The translations under genes were made by a program, and so were the position numbers. The notes beneath the pieces were generated by a model, which saw nothing but the letters and a program-made list of their open reading frames with translations, was not told the origin of the DNA and searched no databases. 49,431 nt of DNA from NCBI GenBank assembly GCA_031181585.1, contig JAPSKP010000011.1:7508-56938 (forward strand), in the 5' to 3' direction. Origin of the DNA: Lysinibacillus sp. (GTDB lineage: Bacteria > Bacillota > Bacilli > Bacillales_A > Planococcaceae). This document shows positions 33,346 through 41,624 of this stretch, one piece after another (position 1 is the first letter of the stretch; the number at the start of each line of letters is the position of its first letter).

Positions 33346-33774
33346 ATGCAAAAACCGAGTATATACGAATTGATTAATATGGTTGAACAAGTGAATAATG
33401 CAAGCATCATCAAATTTACAGAAGGGCTTTCACAACCAATTGGGATATCGGGTGTGATCGTATTGAGTGAGATAAAAAAGTGCGAAAAATGCAAGCCGAT
33501 TGATTTAGCAAAACAACTTGGCTATTCAAAAAGCAGTATTACAGCTATCTCAACTAAATTGTTGGATGCCGGCTATATTATTCGCTCTGAGGACCAGCAT
33601 GATCGCCGCACAGTCTATTTTTCAATAACCGAAAAAGGAAATGCTACTTTAAAGGAAGTAGAAATGCTTGGTCAAGATTATTATGCAACCATCTATTCTG
33701 TCTTGTCTGAAGAAGAATTGCACCAATATATACGAATTCAGCGTAAGCTATTGTTTCATATAAAAAATAAGTAG
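33346..33774 (+). CDS. MarR-family transcriptional regulator
   Basis: A 142-residue winged-helix protein. ATG 33346 follows TGAAGGAG; the upstream TTG 33331 is inside that ribosome site. The DNA-binding part reads PIDLAKQLGYSKSSITAIST near residue 52, then KLLDAGYIIRSEDQHDRRTV, the typical MarR wing. Two cysteines in KCEKCK near residue 45 could sense oxidants or electrophiles, which is inference. It probably represses its own SDR operon through the palindrome at 32509-32526. Confidence 0.9.
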   Translation: MQKPSIYELINMVEQVNNASIIKFTEGLSQPIGISGVIVLSEIKKCEKCKPIDLAKQLGYSKSSITAISTKLLDAGYIIRSEDQHDRRTVYFSITEKGNATLKEVEMLGQDYYATIYSVLSEEELHQYIRIQRKLLFHIKNK

Positions 33775-33781
33775 TTTATTT

Positions 33782-33823
33782 AAATGTTCTATCATCTGCT
33801 TGAAGGATGATAGAACATTTTTT
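33782..33823 (+). terminator. intrinsic terminator of the SDR-MarR operon
   Basis: AAATGTTCTATCATC (33782-33796) pairs exactly with GATGATAGAACATTT (33806-33820), and the T-run continues to 33823. Confidence 0.92.
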
Positions 33824-33902
33824 GTTAATGAAATACACTTTTATACTAACTAATCGTAAATCATTACCTTTCGAACAGACATCAGACTATTTTTGAAAGT
33901 AT

Positions 33903-34496
33903 CTATAAAATCAAAGGATTTTTCAGCAAGTTCTTTTCAAAATGCTCCTTCACCTCGGGCCATTCTTCCTGAACAATGCTGTACATGACTGTATGACGAA
34001 TTGTGCCATTTTTGCGGACCATGTGATTCCGTAAGATCCCTTCCTTAGTTGCGCCAAGTCGTTCGATTGCTTTTTGAGAGCGAATATTTTCATGGTCTGT
34101 TTTAATCTGCACCCGCTGTAGCCCTAATTGTTCAAAACAATATGTCAGCAAAAGGTATTTGCAATTCGTGTTGATATTTGTCCGCCAATACGCGGGGGTA
34201 ATCCACGTATAGCCGATTTCTAATCGTTTATGCTGAAGTGATATATCAAAAAGTGTAGTACTGCCAATGATTTTGCCTGTTTCTTTACAGATGATCATGA
34301 GCTTATATGCTTGGTCGCTTTCGTGCTCTCTTACTGCATTTTCGACATATTGCAGAACTGCTTCCTCTGTTAATAGGGTATCAGACATATGCACCCATAT
34401 AGTCGGATCTTTAGCAGCCTCTAAAATCCCTTTTACATCCTCCTGTGCAATAAGCCGCAATTGGACAACATCATTTTCTAATATATGTGGTTTCAT
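33903..34496 (-). CDS. GNAT-family N-acetyltransferase (RimJ/RimL type)
   Basis: A 197-residue protein starting at ATG 34496 behind AAGGAGGGG. Motifs include LEIGYTWITPAYWRTNINTN near residue 91, the acetyl-CoA loop region (with TNINTN in place of the usual G-x-G), YCFEQLGLQRVQIKTD and NIRSQKAIERLGATKEGIL. The changed pyrophosphate-binding loop is common in this subgroup. It is divergent from the MocR regulator gene, 89 bases away, and could be one of its targets. The substrate is unknown. Confidence 0.87.
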   Translation of the reverse strand: MKPHILENDVVQLRLIAQEDVKGILEAAKDPTIWVHMSDTLLTEEAVLQYVENAVREHESDQAYKLMIICKETGKIIGSTTLFDISLQHKRLEIGYTWITPAYWRTNINTNCKYLLLTYCFEQLGLQRVQIKTDHENIRSQKAIERLGATKEGILRNHMVRKNGTIRHTVMYSIVQEEWPEVKEHFEKNLLKNPLIL

Positions 34497-34529
34497 AATT
34501 TCCCCTCCTTATCGTTATTAAAAGAAAAA

Positions 34530-34575
34530 TTTGGTATGCTATACAGTACCAAAAACATTTATTTTCACCATACCA
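34530..34575. promoter_or_regulatory. repeated GGTA/TACC boxes in divergent promoter
   Basis: TGGTATG (34532-34538) and CATACCA (34569-34575) are exact complements, with an additional TACCAAA (34547-34553) pairing with TTTGGTA (34530-34536). MocR regulators use repeated boxes of this kind, so this is the probable binding site for the adjacent protein. Confidence 0.55.
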
Positions 34576-34585
34576 GGAGGGGCGA

Positions 34586-35947
34586 ATGGAGCTTCAATTC
34601 ATATTCACAAAAGATAAATCAAAATACATAATTATTTACGAGCAGTTAAAAGAGAAAATTATTAAGCAAATTATGAAGCCAAATGAAAAGCTGCCTTCCA
34701 AACGAAAGCTGGCGGAGCAATTAAATGTAAGTATTCATACGGTGAAGGAGGCATATGAGCAATTAGCAAGTGAAGGCTATATTTATAGTGCTGAAAGGTC
34801 CGGCTACTTTGTCTCACCTTATGACATAGCATGGCAGCAGCCTATATCCACCCAAACGGAAAAGGAGACAGAAGAGGATACATCTGTTTATAATTTCCAA
34901 AACGGCCAGGTAGATGATCAGGCTTTTCCATTACGAGAATGGCTGAAAATATATAAGAAACAACTAGTTTCAACACATCTACCAAACGCCGACTGGCAGG
35001 GGGAGCGATATCTTCGAGAGCAGATTTCCATCTATGTGGAAAAATCAAGAGGGGTTTCCTGCACTGCTGATCAAGTTTATATTTACAGCGGGACTCAGCA
35101 TCAGCTGCAGGAGCTATGCCGCTTTTTCGGCACTGTTCAGGCTGCCATCGAAGAACCAGGATTCAAAAGAGCAGCTGCTGTTTTTCAGCAAAATAGATTA
35201 TCTGTTGAATATGTTCCTGTCGATGAAAAGGGGGCATCCCTTCCTCAGTCGGACTGTCGTTTTTATTATGTCACGCCAGCTCATCAGTTCCCGCTCGGAA
35301 TGGTAATGCCGATTGACCGAAAGCTTGAATTATTAAAATGGGCAAGCGAATCAGGTACTTACCTTATTGAAGATGATTATGATGCAGAATTCCGCTACAA
35401 GGGCAATCCCATTCCTCCACTTGCTCAAATCGATCAACTGCAAAGGGTGATTTACTTTGGAACATTCTCTAAAACATTGATTCCGTCTCTTCGAATAAGC
35501 TATATGATTTTACCTGTTGAGCTGCATGAGCAATTTCGTCAATTTAATAAGGAACAAAAAGCGACGGTTTCAAGAATTGAGCAGCGGGTGGTTGCTGAAT
35601 TTATGGAATTTGGACTTTACACGAAGCATATTGCAAAGATGCGGACATTATACCGGAAGAAGAGGGAGAAGCTGCTCGAATGTATCAACGAATGGTTAGG
35701 CAATGAGTTCGAAATAATCGGTGATTTAGCTGGGCTCCATATTATTTTGAAACTGCCTGAATGGCTGGACGAAGAGAAAGCCATACAGTTAGCAGCTCAA
35801 GCTGGTATTGCGATCGATCCTATTTCGTCATCGTATCAGACAATAGAAGTACGGCACTATGTCATGATTGGCTATGGCGCGATTCCATTTGAAGAAATCG
35901 AAGAAGCGGTTCGACTACTCGCCAACGTATGGAATAGTAACCAATGA
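34586..35947 (+). CDS. MocR/PdxR-type GntR regulator with aminotransferase domain
   Basis: A 453-residue protein. Residues 1-75 are a GntR winged helix (KLPSKRKLAEQLNVSIHTVK, then YIYSAERSGYFV). From about residue 110 on it is an aminotransferase-class-I-like domain with YIEDDYDAEFRY-type motif (LIEDDYDAEFRYKGNPIPP) and the PLP lysine in FGTFSKTLIPSLRISYM. MocR proteins bind PLP and regulate vitamin B6, GABA or transport genes. ATG 34586 follows AGGAGGGG. No vitamin B6 genes are nearby; the divergent GNAT is the obvious candidate target. Confidence 0.93.
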   Translation: MELQFIFTKDKSKYIIIYEQLKEKIIKQIMKPNEKLPSKRKLAEQLNVSIHTVKEAYEQLASEGYIYSAERSGYFVSPYDIAWQQPISTQTEKETEEDTSVYNFQNGQVDDQAFPLREWLKIYKKQLVSTHLPNADWQGERYLREQISIYVEKSRGVSCTADQVYIYSGTQHQLQELCRFFGTVQAAIEEPGFKRAAAVFQQNRLSVEYVPVDEKGASLPQSDCRFYYVTPAHQFPLGMVMPIDRKLELLKWASESGTYLIEDDYDAEFRYKGNPIPPLAQIDQLQRVIYFGTFSKTLIPSLRISYMILPVELHEQFRQFNKEQKATVSRIEQRVVAEFMEFGLYTKHIAKMRTLYRKKREKLLECINEWLGNEFEIIGDLAGLHIILKLPEWLDEEKAIQLAAQAGIAIDPISSSYQTIEVRHYVMIGYGAIPFEEIEEAVRLLANVWNSNQ

Positions 35948-36037
35948 CACAAATAACGGAAATTACCTGTAAAAATTATTGCGATTATTGGGATACGTTA
36001 GTGATGTAATATATGATTTAGTTAACTAGCAGCGAGA

Positions 36038-36163
36038 TTGTCTATTAATAAGAGAGTTTTGTCTATTAAGAAGGTGATTTTGTCTATTACTACTTCGGGA
36101 TTGTCTATTATCCAATGAAAAATGTCTATTATTATGACTAGATTGTCTAATAAGAAAGAGAAA
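36038..36163 (+). repeat. six-unit array with exact 21-bp period
   Basis: The core TTGTCTATTA occurs at 36038, 36059, 36080, 36101, 36122 (first base A) and 36143 (TTGTCTAATA), each exactly 21 bases apart. The 11 bases between cores vary. Read as codons each unit begins LSI, but an in-frame TGA in unit four shows it is not a single coding sequence. The array lies in the 270-base gap after the MocR gene. A period of 21 bp puts all cores on one face of the helix. Confidence 0.88.
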
Positions 36164-36219
36164 GTCTGCTCCCAGCATGGGTTGACCGATTAATGAGATA
36201 ATAAGATCTTTTTGAAGGG

Positions 36220-36320
36220 GTGTTCAAACTGAAATATATAGCGTTTTTTTGTTAGCAGCTGTCATAATAGCTGGTTGTACGAAGCTCGCAGCTGATTTTA
36301 CAAACCCAAAAGAAAGGTAA
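36220..36320 (+). pseudogene. short lipoprotein gene broken in a T-run
   Basis: After GAAGGGG, a frame from GTG 36220 or CTG 36229 reads LKYIAFF and stops in TAG after the seven-T run at 36244-36250. Adding one T restores FLLAAVIIAGCTKLAADFTN and PKER, ending TAA at 36318-36320. This is a lipoprotein signal with lipobox IAGC and a very short mature part. The start codon is uncertain. It lies 7 bases before the SRPBCC gene and may share its transcript. Confidence 0.5.
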
Positions 36321-36327
36321 ATTAAAT

Positions 36328-36777
36328 ATGCCTACAATTAAATACGAAATTTTTATCAATGCCCCTATTCATATTTGTTTTGACCTTGCGAGAAACGTAA
36401 ATGTACACACTGAAACAACACGTAAAACGAAGGAAAGAGCGATTGATGGTGTTACAGCTGGACTGATGGAAAATGGTGATACAGTTACTTGGGAGGCTAT
36501 CCATTTTGGAGTAAAACAAAAATTAACCGCTAAAATAATAGAGATGGAAAAACCATATAAATTCATAGATATTATGGTGAAAGGTGCATTCCACTCATTT
36601 ACTCATACACACGTATTTATAGAAAGTGATGCAGGGACTATTATGAAAGATACTCTTTCTTATAAATCTCCATTTGGAATTGTTGGGATAATAGCCGATC
36701 GATTATTTTTAGAAAAATATATGAGAGATTTTATTGTAAATCGTGCAACAGAGTTAAAAAGGATAGCAGAAAAATAG
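36328..36777 (+). CDS. SRPBCC-family (START-like) protein
   Basis: A 149-residue protein with the polyketide-cyclase/START-like pattern: YEIFINAPIHICFDLARNVN at the N-terminus, TVTWEAIHFGVKQKLTAKII in the central sheet and the long C-terminal helix MRDFIVNRATELKRIA. These folds bind hydrophobic ligands; members of this subgroup are often cell-division-inhibitor-like or uncharacterised. ATG 36328 follows AAAGGTAA with a rather long spacing of about 9. Substrate is unknown. Confidence 0.82.
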   Translation: MPTIKYEIFINAPIHICFDLARNVNVHTETTRKTKERAIDGVTAGLMENGDTVTWEAIHFGVKQKLTAKIIEMEKPYKFIDIMVKGAFHSFTHTHVFIESDAGTIMKDTLSYKSPFGIVGIIADRLFLEKYMRDFIVNRATELKRIAEK

Positions 36778-36935
36778 TAATGGAACCACCTTACTCTTTT
36801 ATAGAAATATCCTCATTAAAATTTTACATACCAATGCAAAAGGAAAAAGGTAATCCTTTTCATCTCTTCACAAGGCTACCTAATTATATTTAAGAGTATA
36901 ATTACGACTGAAAATATTTTTTCTATTAATCGAAA

Positions 36936-37649
36936 TTACGCTCTTTTCCTTGCCTTAACTATCAAGAAATTTGGCCGATTCAGCAGTTTCTTGTATTTTT
37001 CGGGAGCCTGTTCCTTAAATAAAAGGGTTGGCTTCGGTTCGATTACTTTTTCAATGGCGAAAAATGAGAGGGTATCATTTAAAATGGTTTGAAGGGGGCG
37101 GCGGTAAAAAGGCACATCATATACCCTGCCTTCCTTTTCCCATTGATCAATAATGAGCTCTGTTGAATAGTATTGAAAATCCTTCAGAAGAGCGACGTCT
37201 GTGAAGGGGTGATGCACTGAGAACAAAAGTATCCCGTCCTGTTTCAGTACTCGTCTAAATTCTTTAAATGTTCGCCGCCAGTCCTCTAAATAATGTAGTG
37301 TTAATGAACTGACGATAAGATCAAATGCATGATCTTCGAAGGGTAATTCTTCCTCTAAATCAAGACAAACTATGTCGGCCTGTTCTCCGACTCTACGTAT
37401 TGCCGCGCTTATCATTTCTGGACTAATGTCTGTTGCTGCAACGTTTGCCCCTCGATTGATCAGCTGTTCCGTATACCAGCCTGCTGCACACCCAGCATCA
37501 AGTACTCGCTTGTCCTGTAAAGAAACAGGAATTTGCTCCAGCATAGCAGGGCGTTCGTAGGCGATATTGAATAACCCCTTTGTATCAACTGATCGCTCAT
37601 AAATATATGCTAACTGATCATAAACCTCGGATACTTCTTTTTTCATCAT
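36936..37649 (-). CDS. class I SAM-dependent methyltransferase
   Basis: A 237-residue Rossmann methyltransferase. Motif I is VLDAGCAAGWYTEQLINRGA near residue 45, motif II the acidic end of VAATDISPEMI, and the post-motif reads FDLIVSSLTLHYLEDW. It is of the Methyltransf_11 type, acting on small molecules. GGGAGG precedes two adjacent ATGs at 37649 and 37646; either may be used. It is divergent from a small LexA-box gene 79 bases away. Confidence 0.9.
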   Translation of the reverse strand: MMKKEVSEVYDQLAYIYERSVDTKGLFNIAYERPAMLEQIPVSLQDKRVLDAGCAAGWYTEQLINRGANVAATDISPEMISAAIRRVGEQADIVCLDLEEELPFEDHAFDLIVSSLTLHYLEDWRRTFKEFRRVLKQDGILLFSVHHPFTDVALLKDFQYYSTELIIDQWEKEGRVYDVPFYRRPLQTILNDTLSFFAIEKVIEPKPTLLFKEQAPEKYKKLLNRPNFLIVKARKRA

Positions 37650-37688
37650 TTAACCTCCCTAAATTTCAATCAATCCGCTTCCAAAAGG

Positions 37689-37707
37689 AGAACGTTTGTT
37701 CTATAAT
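37689..37707 (+). promoter_or_regulatory. LexA (SOS) box overlapping a -10 box
   Basis: AGAACGTTTGTTCT (37689-37702) has the GAAC-N4-GTTC core of the Bacillus LexA operator and runs directly into TATAAT (37702-37707). The start codon of the next gene follows 21 bases later. Repression by LexA is inferred from the motif and position. Confidence 0.65.
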
Positions 37708-37728
37708 AGAGGAAAAGGAGCGATACCT

Positions 37729-37950
37729 ATGCGTGAACAAATTCTAAAAGCAATGAAGCGTCATCAATTAATCGACATCATCTATATGGCTAAAAACGGC
37801 GACATTACAAAAAGACGTGTCAAAGTCTTGAAGATGGCAGGTGGCAGTCTGCAAGTCTATTGCTATACTAAAAATGCTAAGAGAACATTGATTCTTGAAC
37901 AGGTTCTTGCGCTAAAGCCGGTTATCTTGAAAGAGCGGGGAGTCATTTGA
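37729..37950 (+). CDS. small WYL-like protein, probably SOS-regulated
   Basis: A 73-residue protein. ATG 37729 follows AAAAGGAGCG; an upstream in-frame ATG at 37696 lies within the promoter. The sequence resembles a lone WYL-type small barrel: LIDIIYMAKNGDITKRRVKV, then GGSLQVYCYTKNAKRTLILE and QVLALKPV. WYL domains bind nucleic acid or nucleotide ligands and are found in regulators of DNA damage and defence systems. The LexA-type box over its promoter suggests induction by DNA damage. Function is unknown. Confidence 0.68.
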   Translation: MREQILKAMKRHQLIDIIYMAKNGDITKRRVKVLKMAGGSLQVYCYTKNAKRTLILEQVLALKPVILKERGVI

Positions 37951-38025
37951 ATCGGTAAACTAAGTTCACTGTAGGCCTAAACGTTTATACAAACCTTTAT
38001 TACTTAAAGTAAAAGGAAATATACA

Positions 38026-38427
38026 TTACTCCTTCGTTTTCATTTCCTGCTCGATTAAATAACTTATAAAGTGTTCGAATTCTCCTGTGAAACGGTGTAC
38101 ACCATCCACATGATAAAAGGTACTTGTTTCATCAAAATCAAAAAGTTCCGTTATCGGTGAAAAAACATAAATCCTTTTACCAAGCCCCAATGCTATGCCG
38201 AATTCAATATGGCTTCCTTTTCCGGAGGGAAGAAGAATGATAAGAAAATCGGAATTTGCTACTGCTTCTTTTTCTTCTTCACCAATTTGTTTAAGCGCCT
38301 CGTAGGAAGCGGCCCGTCCATTTTTTGTCCAATCATATGTATGTGTGAACCCCTTTATCTGCAGCTTTGCAGAGAGCTCCCTCACTAAATTGATATTTTT
38401 GAAGCTCGATGCAATATAAAAATTCAT
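38026..38427 (-). CDS. nucleoside 2-deoxyribosyltransferase-like protein
   Basis: A 133-residue protein. ATG 38427 follows CAGGAGGAG; the frame extends upstream to 38451 without another ribosome site. It begins MNFYIASSFKNINLVRELS and has SDFLIILLPSGKGSHIEFGI with Glu75 in the position of the catalytic glutamate of deoxyribosyltransferases, then ALGLGKRIYVFS. These enzymes swap bases on nucleosides or hydrolyse nucleotides; related folds include TIR-like NADases. The exact reaction is unknown. Confidence 0.75.
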   Translation of the reverse strand: MNFYIASSFKNINLVRELSAKLQIKGFTHTYDWTKNGRAASYEALKQIGEEEKEAVANSDFLIILLPSGKGSHIEFGIALGLGKRIYVFSPITELFDFDETSTFYHVDGVHRFTGEFEHFISYLIEQEMKTKE

Positions 38428-38617
38428 ACAATCTCCTCCTGTTCGTGACACAAATAAATTTTATCACTTACTTCCGCTATATGTAACCTATTAGAGAACG
38501 CTTGAACTTTGTCAGGGACTGAAACAGCTGTTTAGAAGTAGGGAGCTTAAGAATTAAGAGTTCTAAATAGGGATTATTATTGCTACATATAAAGAAAAGG
38601 AAAAAAGGGGAGAACAG

Positions 38618-39502
38618 ATGATTGTCGACGGCGTGTTCTCGGGTGGAGGTATTAAAGGATTCGCTTATGTAGGCGCAATCCAGGCGCTGGAGGAGCGAGG
38701 CATCAAATTTAGACGTGTTGCAGGAACGAGTGCTGGCGCCATTTTGGCAACATTTGTCGCAGCGGGCTTTAATGCAGAAGAAATGGAAACAATCTTTGAT
38801 GAGCTGAATATTAAGGACTTGCTTGATTCACCAAAACGTGTGTTTCGGCTTCCTTTTTTAAAATGGCTTAATTTATATATGAATTTAGGGCTGTATCGGG
38901 GAAAGTTATTAGAGAAATTTTTTCAGGATACATTGGCGAAAAAGGGTGTGTGTACTTTCGGTGATTTACCGCCGGGGTCGCTGCGTCTTGTTGCTTCTGA
39001 TTTAACGAATGGCCGCATAATCGTATTACCGGACGATTTGAGTAAATATGGTGTCAACAGCGAGACATTTCCGATTGCCCGTGCATTAAGAATGAGCTGT
39101 GGCATTCCCTTTTTCTTCGAACCGGTTTATTTACGGAATGGAAAAGGGGAGGCTGTTGTTGTAGACGGCGGGGTACTCAGTAATTTTCCTTTATGGATTT
39201 TCGATAATGGCAATAAAGAGCGGCCTGTTCTTGGGTTGAAGCTAAGCAGCGCAAGCGAAGAAATCGCCCCTCATAAAATCGATAATGCGATCGATCTGTT
39301 TGAAGCTCTATTTTCAACGATGAAAGATGCACATGATAATCGCTATATTTCACGCAGACACGAACGGGATATTATTTTTATTCCAGTAGAGCACTACAGC
39401 GCCACCCAATTTGAGATTGACGATGAGACAAAGCAAAAACTAATGTGTATCGGACATGACAGGACAAAGCAGTTTTTGAGGAAGTGGAATCCTGTTTGGT
39501 AA
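38618..39502 (+). CDS. patatin-like phospholipase
   Basis: A 294-residue patatin-fold lipase. The oxyanion loop is GGGIKG at residues 9-14, the nucleophile is Ser38 in GTSAG (36-40), and Asp183 lies in VVDGGVLSNFP, forming the Ser-Asp dyad. No signal peptide is present, so it acts in the cytoplasm or at the inner membrane face. ATG 38618 follows AAAAAAGGGGAG. It stands alone. Physiological lipid substrate is unknown. Confidence 0.93.
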   Translation: MIVDGVFSGGGIKGFAYVGAIQALEERGIKFRRVAGTSAGAILATFVAAGFNAEEMETIFDELNIKDLLDSPKRVFRLPFLKWLNLYMNLGLYRGKLLEKFFQDTLAKKGVCTFGDLPPGSLRLVASDLTNGRIIVLPDDLSKYGVNSETFPIARALRMSCGIPFFFEPVYLRNGKGEAVVVDGGVLSNFPLWIFDNGNKERPVLGLKLSSASEEIAPHKIDNAIDLFEALFSTMKDAHDNRYISRRHERDIIFIPVEHYSATQFEIDDETKQKLMCIGHDRTKQFLRKWNPVW

Positions 39503-39548
39503 GCAAATTGTCTGGTTGCAGATAAGGAGGTTTTACTTGTAACCTAGT

Positions 39549-40151
39549 TTACCTAGGCGGCTGGCCAATATACTCAATTGTTTTCATATGACTTCTAGTT
39601 AATTCAATTAGCTCCTCTATTAACTCTTCCTTCGGCTGGCCAAAGTTTGTAGTAATCCAGTTTAGTATAATGCCGTAGAAGCCAAATGCGGTATAACGCT
39701 TAAACGTCTCCATATTCACATTGCTACTATTAATTGTATCAAAACGAAATTGCTTCTTATAAATTTTCAAAATAGTTAACGGCAAATTAGTCGTTAATGA
39801 AGGAATGGTATCGGGCACGGTGAGAAGCTCAAAGAATTCCCGCTGCTCATAAAAATAATCGACTATATGAAATGACTGATGATTCAATTCAGATGAATTG
39901 ATTTTTCTTCTACGAAGATAAGGAATACCGACAGCTTCCTCTAACCCTTCCATCATGGCGGTTACTAATGCATCTGCTAAATCAAATTTGTCTTCGAAAT
40001 GTTTATAGAACGTTGTGCGATTGTATTTTGCTTCCGCTACAATATCTGTTACCGAAACATTATGAAAGCCTTTTAACTTGACTAGCTTGATGAAAGCCTG
40101 ATAGAGATGGTCTTGTGTTCGTTGCTGGCGGATTGTTGAATTTTGTGTCAT
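39549..40151 (-). CDS. TetR/AcrR-family transcriptional regulator
   Basis: A 200-residue regulator. ATG 40151 follows CGGAGGAAG; the frame continues upstream without a ribosome site. The N-terminal helix-turn-helix reads VSVTDIVAEAKYNRTTFYKH then FEDKFDLADAL, and a C-terminal all-helical ligand domain of the TetR_C type follows (AFGFYGIILNWITTNFG). It is divergent from an SDR gene 140 bases away, which it most likely controls. The ligand is unknown. Confidence 0.91.
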   Translation of the reverse strand: MTQNSTIRQQRTQDHLYQAFIKLVKLKGFHNVSVTDIVAEAKYNRTTFYKHFEDKFDLADALVTAMMEGLEEAVGIPYLRRRKINSSELNHQSFHIVDYFYEQREFFELLTVPDTIPSLTTNLPLTILKIYKKQFRFDTINSSNVNMETFKRYTAFGFYGIILNWITTNFGQPKEELIEELIELTRSHMKTIEYIGQPPR

Positions 40152-40222
40152 GGTTCTTCCTCCGAAAGGCAACATTTCCTACGTAAATGTCGCCGTAATA
40201 GACAGTTTTTACTTTATTAATG

Positions 40223-40253
40223 ATTGTATCGAATTATTTAATAAACGTACAAT
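40223..40253 (+). promoter_or_regulatory. probable promoter/operator of the SDR gene
   Basis: TTGTAT (40224-40229) and TACAAT (40248-40253) are spaced 18 bases, a fair sigma-A promoter. ATTGTA and TACAAT at its ends are complementary, so the TetR protein may bind across it. Confidence 0.4.
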
Positions 40254-40291
40254 AAAGGTGTTATACATCTAGTTAGCAGGAGGTTGTATTC

Positions 40292-41029
40292 ATGACAAAA
40301 TTACAAGACAAAGTAGCAATTATTACAGGCGGGGCTTCAGGAATCGGTGCTGCAACTGTTAAATTATTCGTGGAAAACGGGGCAAAAGTTGTAATCGTCG
40401 ACTTGAATGAAGAAAAGGGCAAAGCATTCGAACAGGATCTTAAAGGAAAAGGTGCAGATGTACTTTTCATCAAAGCGAATATTACAAATGAAGAAGAAGT
40501 ACAAAATATTTTCTCAACAACAGTTGAAAAATACAGCCGTGTTGATGTGTTATTCAATAACGCAGGGATTGGACGTGTAACGCCAACTGAAGAACTTTCT
40601 TATTCAGAATGGCGTAATACTGTGAACGTTGACCTAGATGGTGTGTTCCTTGTTGCACAAGCTGGTATTAAAGAGATGCTAAAAACAGGCGGCGGTTCGA
40701 TTATTAATACTGCTTCAATGTATGGCTGGGTCGGTTCAGCAGGATCTGCAGCATACAATGCAGCAAAAGGCGGGGTTATTAACCTGACTCGTTCTTTAGG
40801 GCTTGAATATGCAACACGTGGTATCCGAGTGAACGCTCTTTGTCCTGGTTTTATCGATACACCAATTATTCCGGAAGAAAGCAAAGAGGCTTTACGCCAA
40901 ATTACCCCAATGCAGCGTCTTGGTCAGCCAGAGGAAATGGCAAAAGCCGTTTTATTCATGGCATCAGATGACTCGTCGTTCATGACAGGGAATACAATAA
41001 CAGTAGATGGCGGTTATACTGCTCAATAA
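40292..41029 (+). CDS. short-chain dehydrogenase/reductase (glucose-dehydrogenase-like)
   Basis: A 245-residue classical SDR. TGGASGIG lies at residues 12-19, NNAG follows in LFNNAGIG, and the catalytic residues are Ser142, Tyr155 and Lys159. VIVDLNEEKG after strand 2 suggests NAD use. The C-terminus FMTGNTITVDGGYTAQ is typical. ATG 40292 follows AGCAGGAGG. It is divergent from the TetR gene and closed by a terminator 10 bases after its stop. The substrate is unknown. Confidence 0.92.
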   Translation: MTKLQDKVAIITGGASGIGAATVKLFVENGAKVVIVDLNEEKGKAFEQDLKGKGADVLFIKANITNEEEVQNIFSTTVEKYSRVDVLFNNAGIGRVTPTEELSYSEWRNTVNVDLDGVFLVAQAGIKEMLKTGGGSIINTASMYGWVGSAGSAAYNAAKGGVINLTRSLGLEYATRGIRVNALCPGFIDTPIIPEESKEALRQITPMQRLGQPEEMAKAVLFMASDDSSFMTGNTITVDGGYTAQ

Positions 41030-41039
41030 AATTAAAAAA

Positions 41040-41067
41040 CGCTGACGTTAGCTCGTCAGCGATTTTT
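41040..41067 (+). terminator. intrinsic terminator after SDR gene
   Basis: CGCTGACG (41040-41047) pairs exactly with CGTCAGCG (41054-41061), followed by ATTTTT. Confidence 0.92.
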
Positions 41068-41156
41068 GATTGGTAAAGTTATTCGGATTGATTTCCTTAT
41101 TCAAGAGAGATTGATGAGAAAAATAATTGTCGACATAATTAATAGTTAAATTTAAA

Positions 41157-41624
41157 TTAATGATATACCTTCACCTCAAAAGCAAGCTCTCTTAAAAGCT
41201 TTCTCGTCTTGGCTTCAAAAATGCTAAACTCCATACAAATTGCGTCCTGCATGAACATATGAGCAACATTACCTTCAATGTCTGATTTTAATTCATTGGC
41301 TTTAATATGTATTGGCAGCATATTTGGTAATTCAAAGAATGTATCATCTACTTTCCATGTGCCAGACTCGAGCGTAATATCCTTTTCACATTTATTGGTT
41401 GCTTCGAATACCACATACATATGATTATTCGATTCATTATAATAAATGCTTGATACTTTCAAATGTAATGTATCGTCTTCCAGCAGATTGAATGCAAGAT
41501 TGGCATGATCTTCCGGCTCTCCAATCCAAACCAGCCATTCTTCTATTGTCCATTCACTTTGCTTGCTAGTATCAAAGATTCTTCGCCCGATTGTAAGGTC
41601 GATATAAAACCTTTCTTTGTCCAT
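41157..41624 (-). CDS. hypothetical soluble protein, 155 residues
   Basis: A soluble, beta-rich, acidic protein starting at ATG 41624 behind TGGAGGCAG. Segments such as MYVVFEATNKCEKDITLESG near residue 69 and FFELPNMLPIHIKANELKSD near residue 95 suggest an immunoglobulin-like or DUF4352-like sandwich, but it has no signal peptide. I do not recognise the family. The clear ribosome site and frame support a real gene. Confidence 0.65.
   Translation of the reverse strand: MDKERFYIDLTIGRRIFDTSKQSEWTIEEWLVWIGEPEDHANLAFNLLEDDTLHLKVSSIYYNESNNHMYVVFEATNKCEKDITLESGTWKVDDTFFELPNMLPIHIKANELKSDIEGNVAHMFMQDAICMEFSIFEAKTRKLLRELAFEVKVYH

Noticed and set aside
36038-36163. CRISPR array reading of the 21-bp periodic repeats
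   Set aside because: The conserved part is only 10 bp and the intervals 11 bp, far below CRISPR repeat and spacer lengths, and no cas gene is present.
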